Shown here in pieces: positions 45,501 through 53,509 of a stretch of DNA of 64,000 nt. The notes beneath the pieces were generated by a model that was given only the letters and a program-made list of their open reading frames with translations, searched no databases and had not been told where the DNA came from. The stretch covers positions 1,674,001-1,738,000 of the forward strand of contig NZ_CP025407.1 of NCBI RefSeq assembly GCF_002847285.1, written 5' to 3'. Each line of letters starts with the position of its first letter. The stretch's first letter is position 1. The translations under genes and the position numbers were made by a program. Origin of the DNA: Streptomyces sp. CMB-StM0423 (GTDB taxonomy: Bacteria > Actinomycetota > Actinomycetes > Streptomycetales > Streptomycetaceae).

Positions 45501-45901
45501 GAAAGCCCCACCGCGCCCCGCCCGCCGACGCCGCTCCCGGCCACGGCCAACTGCTGCTCCCGCGCGGCCGGCGCCCGCACCAGCCGCGTCGTCCGGTGCG
45601 CCACCTCGCCGTACGTACGCGCCAGCGCGCCCCGCACGGGCCCGTCCGCGCGCGCCACGGCGTCCGGGTCGTACGCCCCGCTGATCCGCACCGCCGCATC
45701 CGGATCCGCCGCGAGCCGCTCCCTGGCCCCGGTCTCCGCGGCCTGCTCGGCGACCGCGACGAGCGCGGCGAGGACGGTGACGGCCAGGAGGAGGGCGAGC
45801 GCGGCGGCGGCCAGCACGAGGCCGTGGTGCGCGCTCTGCCGCAGCACCGGCGGTAGCCGGCGCCGCGGCCGCGCGACGGTCGCCGTCAACGGTCCCCCCA
45901 T
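42500..45901 (-). CDS. FtsX-like ABC transporter permease (large, two FtsX domains)
   Basis: A 1133-residue permease. TM1 (GLVLAAAALALLLAVTVLAA) is followed by a roughly 280-residue extracellular domain. Three TM helices (YLPVALLASLALAALVLTAR; VALPAALAAPYLAGPLLRG; AALALAVHAAAALTPVARAA), further TM segments, a second extracellular domain and a final FtsX triplet (FAVVGFALHSVLAVRARARE to VAVVAAAVTALICLAVTATA) complete the MacB/FtsX layout. ATG 45901 is preferred; longer in-frame starts exist. It is the first gene of the operon. Such systems use ATP to drive periplasmic or extracellular work, for example lipoprotein, peptide or cell-wall handling. The substrate is unknown. Confidence 0.88.
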   Translation of the reverse strand: MGGPLTATVARPRRRLPPVLRQSAHHGLVLAAAALALLLAVTVLAALVAVAEQAAETGARERLAADPDAAVRISGAYDPDAVARADGPVRGALARTYGEVAHRTTRLVRAPAAREQQLAVAGSGVGGRGAVGLSLLWAEDAGRQARLTEGEWPRAGGGAAAGGPVEVVLDEGYAARLGLATGDDFALGGDEDTAAEGVGEDAGSGGAAAVRPLAVRVSGLYVPRDPRAPLWQDLTGTFGTPDSIGLVDRRVFAAQPLLRQDATAVWLAVPDARQLHLGQVEPLRERVVALAAGDAERVVFGRGGGGLADVAAGTDLPYALRQLDVPVAVARAGTYLPVALLASLALAALVLTARQLARHRAAEQVLLGSRGAGPLRLVGGAAAQWAAVALPAALAAPYLAGPLLRGLAGAGLLDGPVPGSAATGAGWTVAALALAVHAAAALTPVARAARDRRAVARLRRRVPRLAAYQRAGADLALAGIAAVGWLQLVTYRTPVADSGAVDPVVVLAPVALTAATVLLALRLLPLAARAADRLARRSAGLVLPLGGWHLGRRAAGHAGPALLVALALAIATLGATALAVLDRGDRDQAAFAVGADLSVEAGQEGAGFAPRAERHARYGRLPGVAAATPVVDWDVTVGTSFAGLTALDSAEVLPTLRTGAAAGPVPAVRDGAGLPYDVLAALGGTAPVQSHGLPLPGRPDALAMRVRLDADGPGTAEPFTLTATLEDADGLAHTVSGPLPPADGRAHRMSLPLGGYQYPLRLTGLQLRTEEEAAQRTYRLTIDDFTGAPRGAGWRDLIGGERPDRGLAGCPGRKPAPTRGMPPRRATGFVLCELRTAPGALFDGVLRGPDTSLPDELLSWQVQLGLTGQGKPRPVPVLATGALLAAGQAEVGETLRAGLPGGTELRARVVGSVDAVPGTDPRRGRLLVDTRVLAAYLVRAGLDPPVESHWWLAARGGDAGAAGAAVERRPELGTARDVPGERARLAASPLREGTDGALRLCLVLAPAFAVVGFALHSVLAVRARAREFALLRALGVRTRQLTALLWTEQLCVAAFAAAVGTATGVALAAAVVPAVTVTETGAPVHPELAVAVPWVRVAVVAAAVTALICLAVTATARALARTDLARVLRAGDE

Positions 45902-46025
45902 GTCCCGGATGCCGGGAGGATAAGCGAGCCGCAACGCCCCGGGGCAGGCTCAGAACCCGCCGTCACCGCTTCGTTACGCGGGGACGGCGGCGCGGCTGGG
46001 TGCACGGGGCCCGCCCCACGCCCCA

Positions 46026-46064
46026 CGGCGGCGGGCCGGGTCGTCGTGACCCGGCCCGCCGCCG
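46026..46064 (-). terminator. Intrinsic terminator of the thioesterase-dut-DUF3710 operon
   Basis: A perfect 17-bp stem (CGGCGGCGGGCCGGGTC with its complement) and the loop GTCGT, 25 bases after the DUF3710 stop codon. It separates this operon from the ABC operon promoter. Confidence 0.88.
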
Positions 46065-46088
46065 TACAACCGCTTCCGCGCGAAGCGC

Positions 46089-46862
46089 TCAGCGCACCTC
46101 GGTGATCTCCGGGCCCCGCGCCAGCGAGTCGATGCCGCCCGCGAAGCGGGAGCCCTCGCTCGCCTCGTCCTGCTGCACCCCGTCCGGCACCATCTGCGCG
46201 TCCGTCGGCAACTGCAGCACGATCGGGTCCCGCGGCGCCATCGGCCCGTCGCCGCGTACGACCACGGTCTCGCGGAAGATCTTCTCCAGCACCCCCGCCG
46301 CCTGCGGCTGCACCGCGGCGTGGCCGGAGATCACCCCGCGCAGGAACCACCGCGGGCCGTCGCAGCCGACGAACCGCACGACCTGCATGCCGCTCTTGCC
46401 GTCAGGCAGCTTGACCGGGACCTGCGCGCGCAGCTCCCAGCCGAGGGTGTCCTTGCGCTCGTCGATGATGCCGCCCTGCTTGGTGATGCCGTTGGCGATC
46501 TCGGTGCGGACCTCGCCCCAGATGCCCTCGTTCCTGGGGGCGGCGAAGCCCTGCAACTGGATCGCGCTGTCCCGCAGCACCACGGTCGCGGCGACGATCG
46601 AGTCGCCCGCCACCTCGACCCGCAGCTCCATGCCCTCGACCCCGGGGACGAGCAGGCCGCCGAGGTCCACCCGGCCGCGGCTGGCGTCCTCGACCTCGCC
46701 GATGTCCCACGGTCCGTCGGGGCGCTCCTCGGGGGGCAGCGCGTAGCGGCGCTCCTCCCCGTCCTCCTGCTCGTCCGCCGACTCCTCGGCGTCCTCCGCG
46801 GCCACGCCGTCGGCGAGCTTGTCGGCGGGCTCCTCCTGCCCCTTGCGACGACGTCCGAACAC
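46089..46862 (-). CDS. DUF3710 domain-containing protein
   Basis: A 257-residue soluble protein. The N-terminus is FGRRRKGQEEP followed by a strongly acidic stretch, then the conserved DUF3710 core (RPDGPWDIGEVED, RVDLGGLLVPGVEGMELRVE, AIQLQGFAAPRNEGIWGEVR, VRFVGCDGPRWFLRGVISG). GTG 46862 is chosen because the family starts VFGRRRK. It begins 1 base after the dut stop, so it is in the same operon. Function is unknown; the dut-DUF3710 order is conserved in actinobacteria. Confidence 0.9.
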   Translation of the reverse strand: MFGRRRKGQEEPADKLADGVAAEDAEESADEQEDGEERRYALPPEERPDGPWDIGEVEDASRGRVDLGGLLVPGVEGMELRVEVAGDSIVAATVVLRDSAIQLQGFAAPRNEGIWGEVRTEIANGITKQGGIIDERKDTLGWELRAQVPVKLPDGKSGMQVVRFVGCDGPRWFLRGVISGHAAVQPQAAGVLEKIFRETVVVRGDGPMAPRDPIVLQLPTDAQMVPDGVQQDEASEGSRFAGGIDSLARGPEITEVR

Positions 46863-46863
46863 G

Positions 46864-47385
46864 TCACTGTCCTTCCCGGTCGGCAATGACCGAAGCGTAT
46901 CCATGAACGGCCTTACGGTCCCCGAGGGAGGCGTGCCCTCCGGTCGAACCGTGCCCACCCTCGCCCCTGGCGGAACCGGGGAGCTCGGATACCTCGTGGA
47001 AGCGGGCCTTCTCCACCTGCTGGATCACGAGCTGGGCGATCCGGTCGAAACGCTCGAACCGCACCGGGCGGCGCGGGTCGAGGTTGACCACGTTCACCTT
47101 GATCTCCCCACGGTACCCGGCATCCACGGTCCCCGGGGCGTTGACGAGCGTCACGCCGCAGCGGGCGGCGAGCCCGGAACGCGGGTGGACGAACGCCGCG
47201 TAGCCGTCGGGCAGCGCGATGGCGATGCCGGTGGGCAGGATGACGCGCTCGCCGGGGGGCAGCTCCGCGGGCCGGGTGGTGACGAGGTCGACGCCGGCAT
47301 CGCCCGGGTGCGCGTACGCCGGGAGCGGTACCTCGGGGTCGACGCGGCGGATCAGCACGTCCACCGGCTCCCGCCCGGCCGTCAC
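46864..47385 (-). CDS. dut: dUTP diphosphatase
   Basis: A 173-residue trimeric-type dUTPase. The five motifs are visible in order: [40 protein letters not shown] and [10 protein letters not shown] (with His in place of the usual Phe). It hydrolyses dUTP to dUMP, keeping uracil out of DNA and feeding thymidylate synthesis. GTG 47385 overlaps the thioesterase gene's stop (GTGA). Confidence 0.95.
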   Translation of the reverse strand: MTAGREPVDVLIRRVDPEVPLPAYAHPGDAGVDLVTTRPAELPPGERVILPTGIAIALPDGYAAFVHPRSGLAARCGVTLVNAPGTVDAGYRGEIKVNVVNLDPRRPVRFERFDRIAQLVIQQVEKARFHEVSELPGSARGEGGHGSTGGHASLGDRKAVHGYASVIADREGQ

Positions 47386-47963
47386 GGGTTCACCTCGAAC
47401 GCGCGGGCCCGCCGGACCTGGTCGGGGTCGGCCATCGCGGCCTGGATCTCGCGGTCCCGGCCGTGCTCGACGAAGTGGTCCACGTTCACCTCCACGAACA
47501 GGGCGTCGGCGCGTACGGCCACCGGTCCGTCCGGGGCGTCGAGGCGGCCGGCGGCGGTGGAGTAGATCTTGCGGCCGGCGACGGCGCGGGCGTGGGCGGC
47601 CAGGTGGAGCGTGGTGCCCACCGGCACCGGGCGCAGGAAGTCGGTCTCCAGCCGGCCGGTCACCGTGATGGTGCGCAGCAGCCAGCTCAGCGCGCCCAGC
47701 GTCTCGTCGAGCGCGGAGGTGAGCACCCCGCCGTGGGCGAGGCCCGGGGCGCCCTGGTGGGCGGCCTTGACGGTGAACTCCGCGGTCACGCTCACGCCCT
47801 CGCCCGCCCGCGCGGCCAGGTGCAGGCCGTGCTCCTGCTCGGCGCCGCAGCCGAAGCACTGGTCGTAGTGGGACCCGAGGAGCTGTCCCGGCGCCGGGGC
47901 GTCCGGGTGCCGCACGGGTTCCGCGGCGCCGGGCGGCGGGGTCAGCTTGTCACTTGCAGTCAC
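47382..47963 (-). CDS. PaaI-type hotdog-fold thioesterase
   Basis: A 193-residue protein. An N-terminal Cys pair ([17 protein letters not shown]) precedes a hotdog domain with [16 protein letters not shown] (Gly-Gly and Asp/Glu of the PaaI active site) and [20 protein letters not shown]. The likely reaction is acyl-CoA hydrolysis. GTG 47963 is the start. First gene of the thioesterase-dut-DUF3710 operon; its promoter lies opposite the divergent DUF3093 gene. Confidence 0.88.
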   Translation of the reverse strand: MTASDKLTPPPGAAEPVRHPDAPAPGQLLGSHYDQCFGCGAEQEHGLHLAARAGEGVSVTAEFTVKAAHQGAPGLAHGGVLTSALDETLGALSWLLRTITVTGRLETDFLRPVPVGTTLHLAAHARAVAGRKIYSTAAGRLDAPDGPVAVRADALFVEVNVDHFVEHGRDREIQAAMADPDQVRRARAFEVNP

Positions 47964-48034
47964 GCGGCCAGAGCCTACCTGCGCACACGACCCGTGGCCG
48001 AGCCGCGGTCGGGGGCCGTGGGAGGCTGGGTGCC

Positions 48035-48487
48035 ATGGAGACGACGCAGAGCTACGACGAGCGGCTGAGCGCACCGCGCTCCTGGTGGGGTCTGGCGGTG
48101 GGCACGGGGGTGTGCCTGGCGCTGATGCTGACGCCCTTCGGGACGCTGCCGCTGCTGGCCGGGCTCGCCGGCGGGACGGCGCTGGCGGCGGTCGGCGTCA
48201 GCTCGTACGGGTCGGCGCGGATCCGCATCGTCGCCGGGAAGCTCGTCACCGACGACGCCCGGGTCCCGCTGACGGCGCTGGGCGAGGCGCAGGCGCTGGA
48301 CGCGGAGGAGGCGCGGGCCTGGCGTACGCACAAGGCGGACACGCGCGCGTACATGCTGCTGCGGGGGTACATCCCGACGGCGGTGCGGGTGGAGGTCACG
48401 GATCCGGAGGACCCGACGCCGTATCTCTACCTGTCGACGCGTCAGCCGGAGCGCCTGGTCGCGGCGTTGCGGTCCGCCGCGGGCTGA
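48035..48487 (+). CDS. DUF3093 family membrane protein
   Basis: A 150-residue protein. Two TM helices near the N-terminus (WWGLAVGTGVCLALMLTPFG; TLPLLAGLAGGTALAAVGVS) are followed by a cytoplasmic PH-like beta domain (ARIRIVAGKLVTDDARVPLT, YLYLSTRQPERLVAAL), the standard DUF3093 layout. ATG 48035 has GGAGG upstream. Function is unknown. Divergent from the thioesterase-dut operon, a pairing typical of streptomycetes. Confidence 0.9.
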   Translation: METTQSYDERLSAPRSWWGLAVGTGVCLALMLTPFGTLPLLAGLAGGTALAAVGVSSYGSARIRIVAGKLVTDDARVPLTALGEAQALDAEEARAWRTHKADTRAYMLLRGYIPTAVRVEVTDPEDPTPYLYLSTRQPERLVAALRSAAG

Positions 48488-48509
48488 GGGCGGGGCGCGG
48501 GCGCGCGCC

Positions 48510-49301
48510 TCAGCGCTCGCCAGGCGGCAGCGCCGGCGGGGCGCCCTGCGGCAGTCCGGTGCCCGTGCCCCCGGCGCCGGTGCGGCCGCCGGGGTCCCCG
48601 GGCGCCGCAAGCTCTCCGCCCGCGGGCGGGGGCGCGTCCCACGGGACCTGGCGGGCGCGCAGGTCGTCGCGGATGCGCTCGGCGAGCTTGCCCGTGTCCC
48701 TGCGGTTCATCAGCGCACCGGCGGCCGCGCCCATGAGGAACGGGGCGAGGCTCGGCAGGTTCCGCACGGTGCGCTTGAGGACCTGCTGCCGCAGCCGGCG
48801 GCGCATGGGGCCGCCGAGTACGGCGTCGAAGCTGACACTGCCCTTGAGCACAGAGGCGGCGTCGATGCCGCGCTCGTCGGTCCAGGCGCCGAGGTACGCC
48901 ATGGCCCGCTGCCGCGCCGGGCCTGCCGCCCGTACCCCGTACACCTCGTGCAGCTCGGCGATCAGCTTCAGCTCTATCGAGGCCACCGCCACGATCTCGG
49001 CGGCGAGCTCGGCGGGCATGGCTGGCGGCGCGGGCATCATCGCCACCGCTCCGATGCCCGCGCCGACCGTGGCACTCCCCTTCACCGCACCGGCGATCAG
49101 CCGGTCGGCGATCTCCTCCGGGCCGAGCCCGGGGAACTGCCGGCGCAGGGTCGCCAGGTCGCGGACCGGGACGCGCGGCGCCGTCTGCACGATGGCGTCC
49201 GCCACCCGCTCCAGCGCCGCCCGGACGCGCCGGTCGGGGCGCGTCCGCTGCAGGATCCCGGTCTTCGGCCCGTCGGAACCGGAGCCGGCCGTGGGGGCCA
49301 C
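48510..49301 (-). CDS. EcsC-like conserved protein
   Basis: A 263-residue protein. The middle region (AVKGSATVGAGIGAVAMMPA, AEIVAVASIELKLIAELHEV, YGVRAAGPARQRAMAYLGAW) resembles EcsC-family helical proteins with weak membrane affinity. LPSLAPFLMGAAAGALMNRR forms a further hydrophobic helix, and the last 50 residues are Pro/Gly-rich and disordered. It starts at GTG 49301, 8 bases after the DUF4193 stop on the same strand, so the two are probably co-transcribed. Role unknown. Confidence 0.75.
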   Translation of the reverse strand: MAPTAGSGSDGPKTGILQRTRPDRRVRAALERVADAIVQTAPRVPVRDLATLRRQFPGLGPEEIADRLIAGAVKGSATVGAGIGAVAMMPAPPAMPAELAAEIVAVASIELKLIAELHEVYGVRAAGPARQRAMAYLGAWTDERGIDAASVLKGSVSFDAVLGGPMRRRLRQQVLKRTVRNLPSLAPFLMGAAAGALMNRRDTGKLAERIRDDLRARQVPWDAPPPAGGELAAPGDPGGRTGAGGTGTGLPQGAPPALPPGER

Positions 49302-49309
49302 GGCCGGCC

Positions 49310-49609
49310 TCAGGCCGCGCAGTCGCGGCAGATCGGCTGGCCGTTCTTCTCGGCGGCCAACTGGCTGCGGTGGTGCACCAGGAAGCAGCTCATGCAGGTG
49401 AACTCGTCCTCCTGGCGGGGCAGGACCCGCACGGACAGCTCCTCGTTGGAGAGGTCCGCACCGGGCAGCTCCAGCCCCTCGTTCTGCTCGAATTCGTCGA
49501 CGTCGACGGCGGCGGCCGACTTGTCGCTGCGCCGCGCCTTCAGCTCTTCGATGCTGTCTTCGTTGACGTCGTCGTCTGTCTTGCGTGGGGTGTCGTAGTC
49601 CGTTGCCAT
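49310..49609 (-). CDS. DUF4193 family zinc-ribbon-like protein
   Basis: A 99-residue acidic protein. It has the C-terminal motifs DEFTCMSCFLVHHRSQLA and GQPICRDCAA, two CxxC pairs that probably bind zinc, after the conserved segment DVDEFEQNEGLELPGADLSN. The whole length matches the DUF4193 family of actinobacteria. ATG 49609. The exact role is unknown; the ribbon suggests protein or nucleic-acid binding. Confidence 0.93.
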   Translation of the reverse strand: MATDYDTPRKTDDDVNEDSIEELKARRSDKSAAAVDVDEFEQNEGLELPGADLSNEELSVRVLPRQEDEFTCMSCFLVHHRSQLAAEKNGQPICRDCAA

Positions 49610-49926
49610 TCTTCGCTCTCCCCCTCCGGGTGGTCAGTGAGTCTCCAGCGCACGTAACGCATGAGAGGCCGGTCTTGTGCCCGACCCGAAGCGGAGATTT
49701 TGCCTCACATCAAGGTCTGTTACGCAATCGACACCCAGCCGCCCCCCGCAGGGGTGATCGCGGCCGGATGGCGAAAGGGACCATACGCGGTCCCGGGCCC
49801 TTCTCGTGCACGCCACCCCGTGTACTTCCCGTGACCGCATCCTGCGGAAACGCGGATCTTACGGGCTTTTCCCGGAATACGGCGATGACGCAGCGCACAC
49901 GACCGGGTTGAGTGAAATGTGACGTA
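49610..49926. other. Upstream region of the DUF4193 gene and 3' region of cutS
   Basis: About 317 bases without a gene. It must hold the DUF4193 promoter near 49620-49720. No clear -35/-10 pair or long hairpin was found. Confidence 0.4.
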
Positions 49927-51195
49927 TCACACAGTCTGCATGGGCAAGGCGACGCGAATCACCAGGCCCCCGCCTTCGCGCGGCTGTGCGGTCACCGTCC
50001 CGCCGTGCGCGCGAATGACGGATCTCACAATGGACAGCCCCAGTCCTACCCCCTTGTCACTGCCCGTACGCTCCGTGCGAAGACGCCGGAACGGCTCGAA
50101 AAGGTTGTCCACCTCGTACGCCGGAACGACCGGTCCGGTGTTGGCGACCGTCAGCACGGCGACGCCGGGCTGCGCCTCCGTCCCCACCTCGACCCAGCCC
50201 CCCTCGGGGACGTTGTACCGCACGGCGTTCTGCACCAGGTTCAGCCCCACCCGCTCCAGCAGCACCCCGTTCCCCTGGACGTACGCGGGCTTGCGCACCC
50301 CGCGTAGCTCGACGCCCTTGCTCTGCGCCTCGCCGCGGCTCTGGTCGAGCGCCTGGGAGGCCACCTCGGCGAGGTCGACGGGCTTCCTGTCGACGATTTC
50401 GTTCTCGCTGCGGGCGAGCAGCAGCAGGCCCTCCACCAGCAGCTCGCTGCGCTCGTTGGTGGCCAGCAGGGTCTTGCCGAGCTGCTGCAGCTCCGGCGAC
50501 GCCTCGGGGTCGGAGAGCTGGACCTCCAGCAGGGTGCGGTTGATCGCCAGCGGCGTGCGCAATTCGTGCGAGGCGTTGGCGACGAAGCGCTGCTGGGAGT
50601 TGAACGCCCGGTCGAGTCTGTCGAGCATGTCGTCGAAGGTGTCCGCCAGCTCCTTCAGCTCGTCGTCGGGCCCGTCCAGCTCGATCCGCTTGTGCAGGTC
50701 GGAGCCGGCCACGCTGCGGGCGGTGCGGGTGATGCGGCCGAGCGGCGAGAGCACCCGGCCGGCGACGACGTAGCCGAAGGCGAAGGCCAGGACCGTCATC
50801 CCCAGCAGCGCGAGCAGCGACTTGCGCAGCAGGGAGTCCAGGGCGAGCTGGCGGCGCCGCTCGATGCACGCCTCCAGGATCCCGTTGAACTGGTCGTACG
50901 TCTTGGCGTCCGAGACCTCGGGACAGGGCCCGCTGGCCACCTGCACGGTGCCGCTGCTCTCCAGCAGCTTGAAGGGGGTGGCGAAGCTGTCCAGGGCGGT
51001 GGCGGCCAGCAGATAGATGATGGCCAGCAGCACCATGCCGGCCATCAGGAACATGCCGCCGTAGATCAGCGTGAGGCGTATCCGGATGGTCGGGCGCAGC
51101 CAGTACGGCGCCGCACCCTCCGGGGGGTCCCAGGTGGGCTTGGGCGGGGTGCCGGCGGGCAGCTCGTCCGACGCGGAGCGTCTGTTGTCGTCCAT
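49927..51195 (-). CDS. cutS: Sensor histidine kinase CutS
   Basis: A 422-residue HisKA-type kinase. Pro-rich N-terminus, TM1 (LIYGGMFLMAGMVLLAIIYL), a short extracellular sensor of about 55 residues with two Cys (C91 in SGPCPE and C110 in LEACIERR), TM2 (SLLALLGMTVLAFAFGYVVA), HAMP, H210 (VANASHELRTPLAI), and HATPase (NLVQNAVRYNVPEG, GSDKGVGLGLSIV). Matches CutS of Streptomyces in order and sequence as recalled; that pair is linked to secretion/protein-folding stress. The paired sensor cysteines would suit redox or disulfide sensing (inference). It follows cutR by 39 bases. Confidence 0.92.
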   Translation of the reverse strand: MDDNRRSASDELPAGTPPKPTWDPPEGAAPYWLRPTIRIRLTLIYGGMFLMAGMVLLAIIYLLAATALDSFATPFKLLESSGTVQVASGPCPEVSDAKTYDQFNGILEACIERRRQLALDSLLRKSLLALLGMTVLAFAFGYVVAGRVLSPLGRITRTARSVAGSDLHKRIELDGPDDELKELADTFDDMLDRLDRAFNSQQRFVANASHELRTPLAINRTLLEVQLSDPEASPELQQLGKTLLATNERSELLVEGLLLLARSENEIVDRKPVDLAEVASQALDQSRGEAQSKGVELRGVRKPAYVQGNGVLLERVGLNLVQNAVRYNVPEGGWVEVGTEAQPGVAVLTVANTGPVVPAYEVDNLFEPFRRLRTERTGSDKGVGLGLSIVRSVIRAHGGTVTAQPREGGGLVIRVALPMQTV

Positions 51196-51234
51196 GAGGC
51201 CATCCGTCGGGTGCGTGGGGGTGCGTCGGGGGCG

Positions 51235-51888
51235 TCAGATGCGGTAGCCCGAGCCGGGCACCGTGATGATCACCGGGGGCTCGCCGAGCTTGCGGCGCAG
51301 CGTCATGACGGTGACGCGTACGACGTTGGTGAACGGGTCGGTGTTCTCATCCCACGCCTTCTCCAGCAACTGCTCCGCGGAGACCACGCCGCCCTCGGCC
51401 CGCATCAGCACCTCCAGCACCGCGAACTCCTTCGGCGCGAGCTGCACGAGCCGCCCGTCCCGGTAGACCTCCCGGCGGCCCGGGTCGAGCTTGATCCCGG
51501 ACCGCTCCAGCACCGGGGGCAGCGCCTGGGTGCTGCGGCGGCCGAGGGCGCGCACGCGCGCCGTGAGTTCGCTGAAGGCGAACGGCTTGGGCAGGTAGTC
51601 GTCCGCGCCCAGCTCCAGACCCTCGACGCGGTCGCGGACGTCGCCCGCGGCGGTCAGCATCAGCACGCGGGTGGGCAGGCCCAGCTCGACGACCTTGCTG
51701 CACACGTCGTCGCCGTGGACCAGCGGCAGGTCGCGGTCGAGCACGACCACGTCGTAGTCGTTGAGCTCGATGCGGTCGATGGCCGCCGCGCCGTCGTAGA
51801 CGACGTCCACGGCCATCGCCTCCCGGCGCAGGCCGGTGGCCACCGCGTCGGCGAGCAGTTGCTCGTCCTCGACGACGAGTACGCGCAC
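51235..51888 (-). CDS. cutR: Response regulator CutR
   Basis: A 217-residue OmpR-family regulator. The receiver is VLVVEDEQLLADAVATGLRR with D51 in VVVLDRDLPLVHGD; Lys appears in DDYLPKPFAF. The winged helix is VQLAPKEFAVLEVLMRAEGG, LLEKAWDENTDPFTNVVRVT and GEPPVIITVPGSGYRI. GTG 51888 has AAAGGA upstream. Nearly identical to CutR from other streptomycetes as recalled. It forms an operon with cutS and faces the divergent small acidic gene about 290 bases away. Confidence 0.94.
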   Translation of the reverse strand: MRVLVVEDEQLLADAVATGLRREAMAVDVVYDGAAAIDRIELNDYDVVVLDRDLPLVHGDDVCSKVVELGLPTRVLMLTAAGDVRDRVEGLELGADDYLPKPFAFSELTARVRALGRRSTQALPPVLERSGIKLDPGRREVYRDGRLVQLAPKEFAVLEVLMRAEGGVVSAEQLLEKAWDENTDPFTNVVRVTVMTLRRKLGEPPVIITVPGSGYRI

Positions 51889-52181
51889 GGCTGGGTCCTT
51901 TCTACGTGGTGCGTGGGGGCACGGAACGGTGCTGCTGACCAGCTCCATCCTGCCTGCAATGGGCGTAAACCGGTGGTAAGCAGCCGGGCACCCAAAGATT
52001 CTGCGGATCCGATGTTTCCACCCCCGGTACTGCGGGGAGGACGATTCCACACCCGCCGATCACGTTTCCCAGCCTCCATTCCCGGCACGGCACACAGGCT
52101 GTAGCCGGAAGGACGGTCTCCGTGATCTGAACCGTCGGCACACCCCCAGTGCCTCGACCCGACGACGAGGGGGCGCACACA

Positions 52182-52358
52182 ATGGACGCTTTCACCGCTG
52201 GCATTCTGCAGCGCATCAAGAAGGCCGAGAACGAGCTGGACCGCGCCCGCGAGGAAGGCGACGAGTTCGGTGTCGAGGTCGAGCAGGAGGAGCTGGACGA
52301 TCTGCGCCGGCTCGCCGCCGACCACGGCGTCGAGGTCGGCGCCGGCTCCGGAGTCTGA
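52182..52358 (+). CDS. Small acidic conserved protein (58 aa)
   Basis: A 58-residue protein: MDAFTAGILQRIKKAENELD, then a helical stretch EEGDEFGVEVEQEELDDLRR and a short tail. It looks like an amphipathic helix hairpin without TM or Cys. GAGGGG lies upstream of ATG 52182. A strong terminator follows 20 bases after the stop, which supports a real transcription unit. Function unknown. Divergent from cutR. Confidence 0.75.
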   Translation: MDAFTAGILQRIKKAENELDRAREEGDEFGVEVEQEELDDLRRLAADHGVEVGAGSGV

Positions 52359-52377
52359 CCCGCCCGACGCCCACACC

Positions 52378-52404
52378 GCCCCGGCACCCCGACGGTGCCG
52401 GGGC
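52378..52404 (+). terminator. Intrinsic terminator of the small acidic gene
   Basis: A perfect 11-bp stem (GCCCCGGCACC with its complement) and the loop CCGAC. Confidence 0.85.
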
Positions 52405-52589
52405 GCCGCATTGTCCGCGGGTGTCCGGGAGGCGTCGGCGCGGTGGCACGGGGGTTTCGGGGTACGGGCGGGAAGGTGGCGCCGCTCCCGCGGGGCCTAC
52501 GCGCCGGGAGCGGCCGGGAGTGCGCGAGGGACCGGGGCGTGGGCCCGTAGGACGGCCCGAGACGGCGGTGCGGCGCGGGGGCGGACGGA

Positions 52590-53414
52590 TCAGTCGTGCC
52601 AGGCGCCCAGCTCGTCCAGCAGCCGCTGGAGCGCCTCGAAGAGCCCCGGCACCGCGGCGACGGTCAGGTCCCCGTCGGGCCGCCCGCCGGGCCGGGAACC
52701 GGTCAGCGCGCCGCCCTCGCGGGCGATGAGGTCGCCGGCAGCCAGGTCCCACGGGTTCAGGCCGCGCTCGTAGTAGCCGTCGAGCCGGCCGCAGGCCACG
52801 TCGCACAGGTCGATCGCCGCCGAGCCGCCGCGGCGGATGTCGCGCACCCGGGGTATGAGCAGGCGGGCCACCTCTGCCTGGTGCGCACGCACGTCGAGGA
52901 CGTAGTTGAAGCCGGTGGAGACCAGCGCCTGGTCCATCGGCGGGGTGGGCCGGCAGTGCGCCGGTGTGCCGTTGACGAAGGCGCCGCCGCCGCGTACGGC
53001 GTGGTACGTCTCGCCGCGCATCGGCGCCGCCACGACGCCGACGACGGCCTCGCCCGCGTACTCGGCGGCGATGCTGACCGACCAGTCGGGACGGCCGTAG
53101 AGGTAGTTCACGGTGCCGTCGATGGGGTCGACGACCCAGCGCACGCCGCTGGTGCCGGGCCGGCTCGCGCCCTCCTCGCCCAGGATCCCGTCGGCGGGCC
53201 TGTGCTCGGTCAGGAAGCCGGTGATCAGCTTCTCGGCGGCGAAGTCCATCTCGGTGACGACGTCGATGGCGCTGGACTTCGTCGCGGCCACGCCGAGGTC
53301 GGCGGGCCGGCGGTCGCGCAGCAGCTCGCCCGCGCGGCGCGCGGCCTCCAGCGCCAGGGCCAGCAGCTCCTCGTGGGGCGCGGCGGCGGGCTCGGGGCGG
53401 GGCTCGTCGGTCAC
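52590..53414 (-). CDS. Inositol monophosphatase family protein
   Basis: A 274-residue Mg-dependent phosphatase. Motifs are GEEG (79-82), WVVDPIDGTVNY with D96 and D99, and GLNPWDLAAGDLIAREGGAL near the C-terminus. The fold and length fit IMPase/FBPase-like proteins acting on inositol phosphate, histidinol phosphate or 3',5'-bisphosphate nucleotides; which one cannot be told. GTG 53414. The ferrochelatase gene lies 95 bases upstream on the same strand, so co-transcription is possible. Confidence 0.9.
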   Translation of the reverse strand: MTDEPRPEPAAAPHEELLALALEAARRAGELLRDRRPADLGVAATKSSAIDVVTEMDFAAEKLITGFLTEHRPADGILGEEGASRPGTSGVRWVVDPIDGTVNYLYGRPDWSVSIAAEYAGEAVVGVVAAPMRGETYHAVRGGGAFVNGTPAHCRPTPPMDQALVSTGFNYVLDVRAHQAEVARLLIPRVRDIRRGGSAAIDLCDVACGRLDGYYERGLNPWDLAAGDLIAREGGALTGSRPGGRPDGDLTVAAVPGLFEALQRLLDELGAWHD

Positions 53415-53509
53415 GGTGCTCCTCGGGTGCGGGGGTGGGTGCCGCGGGCGGCTGCCGGGCGGCTGCCGGGCGCATGTGGCCGGCTGTTCCGGCGGCGCCC
53501 GCGGTGGCG

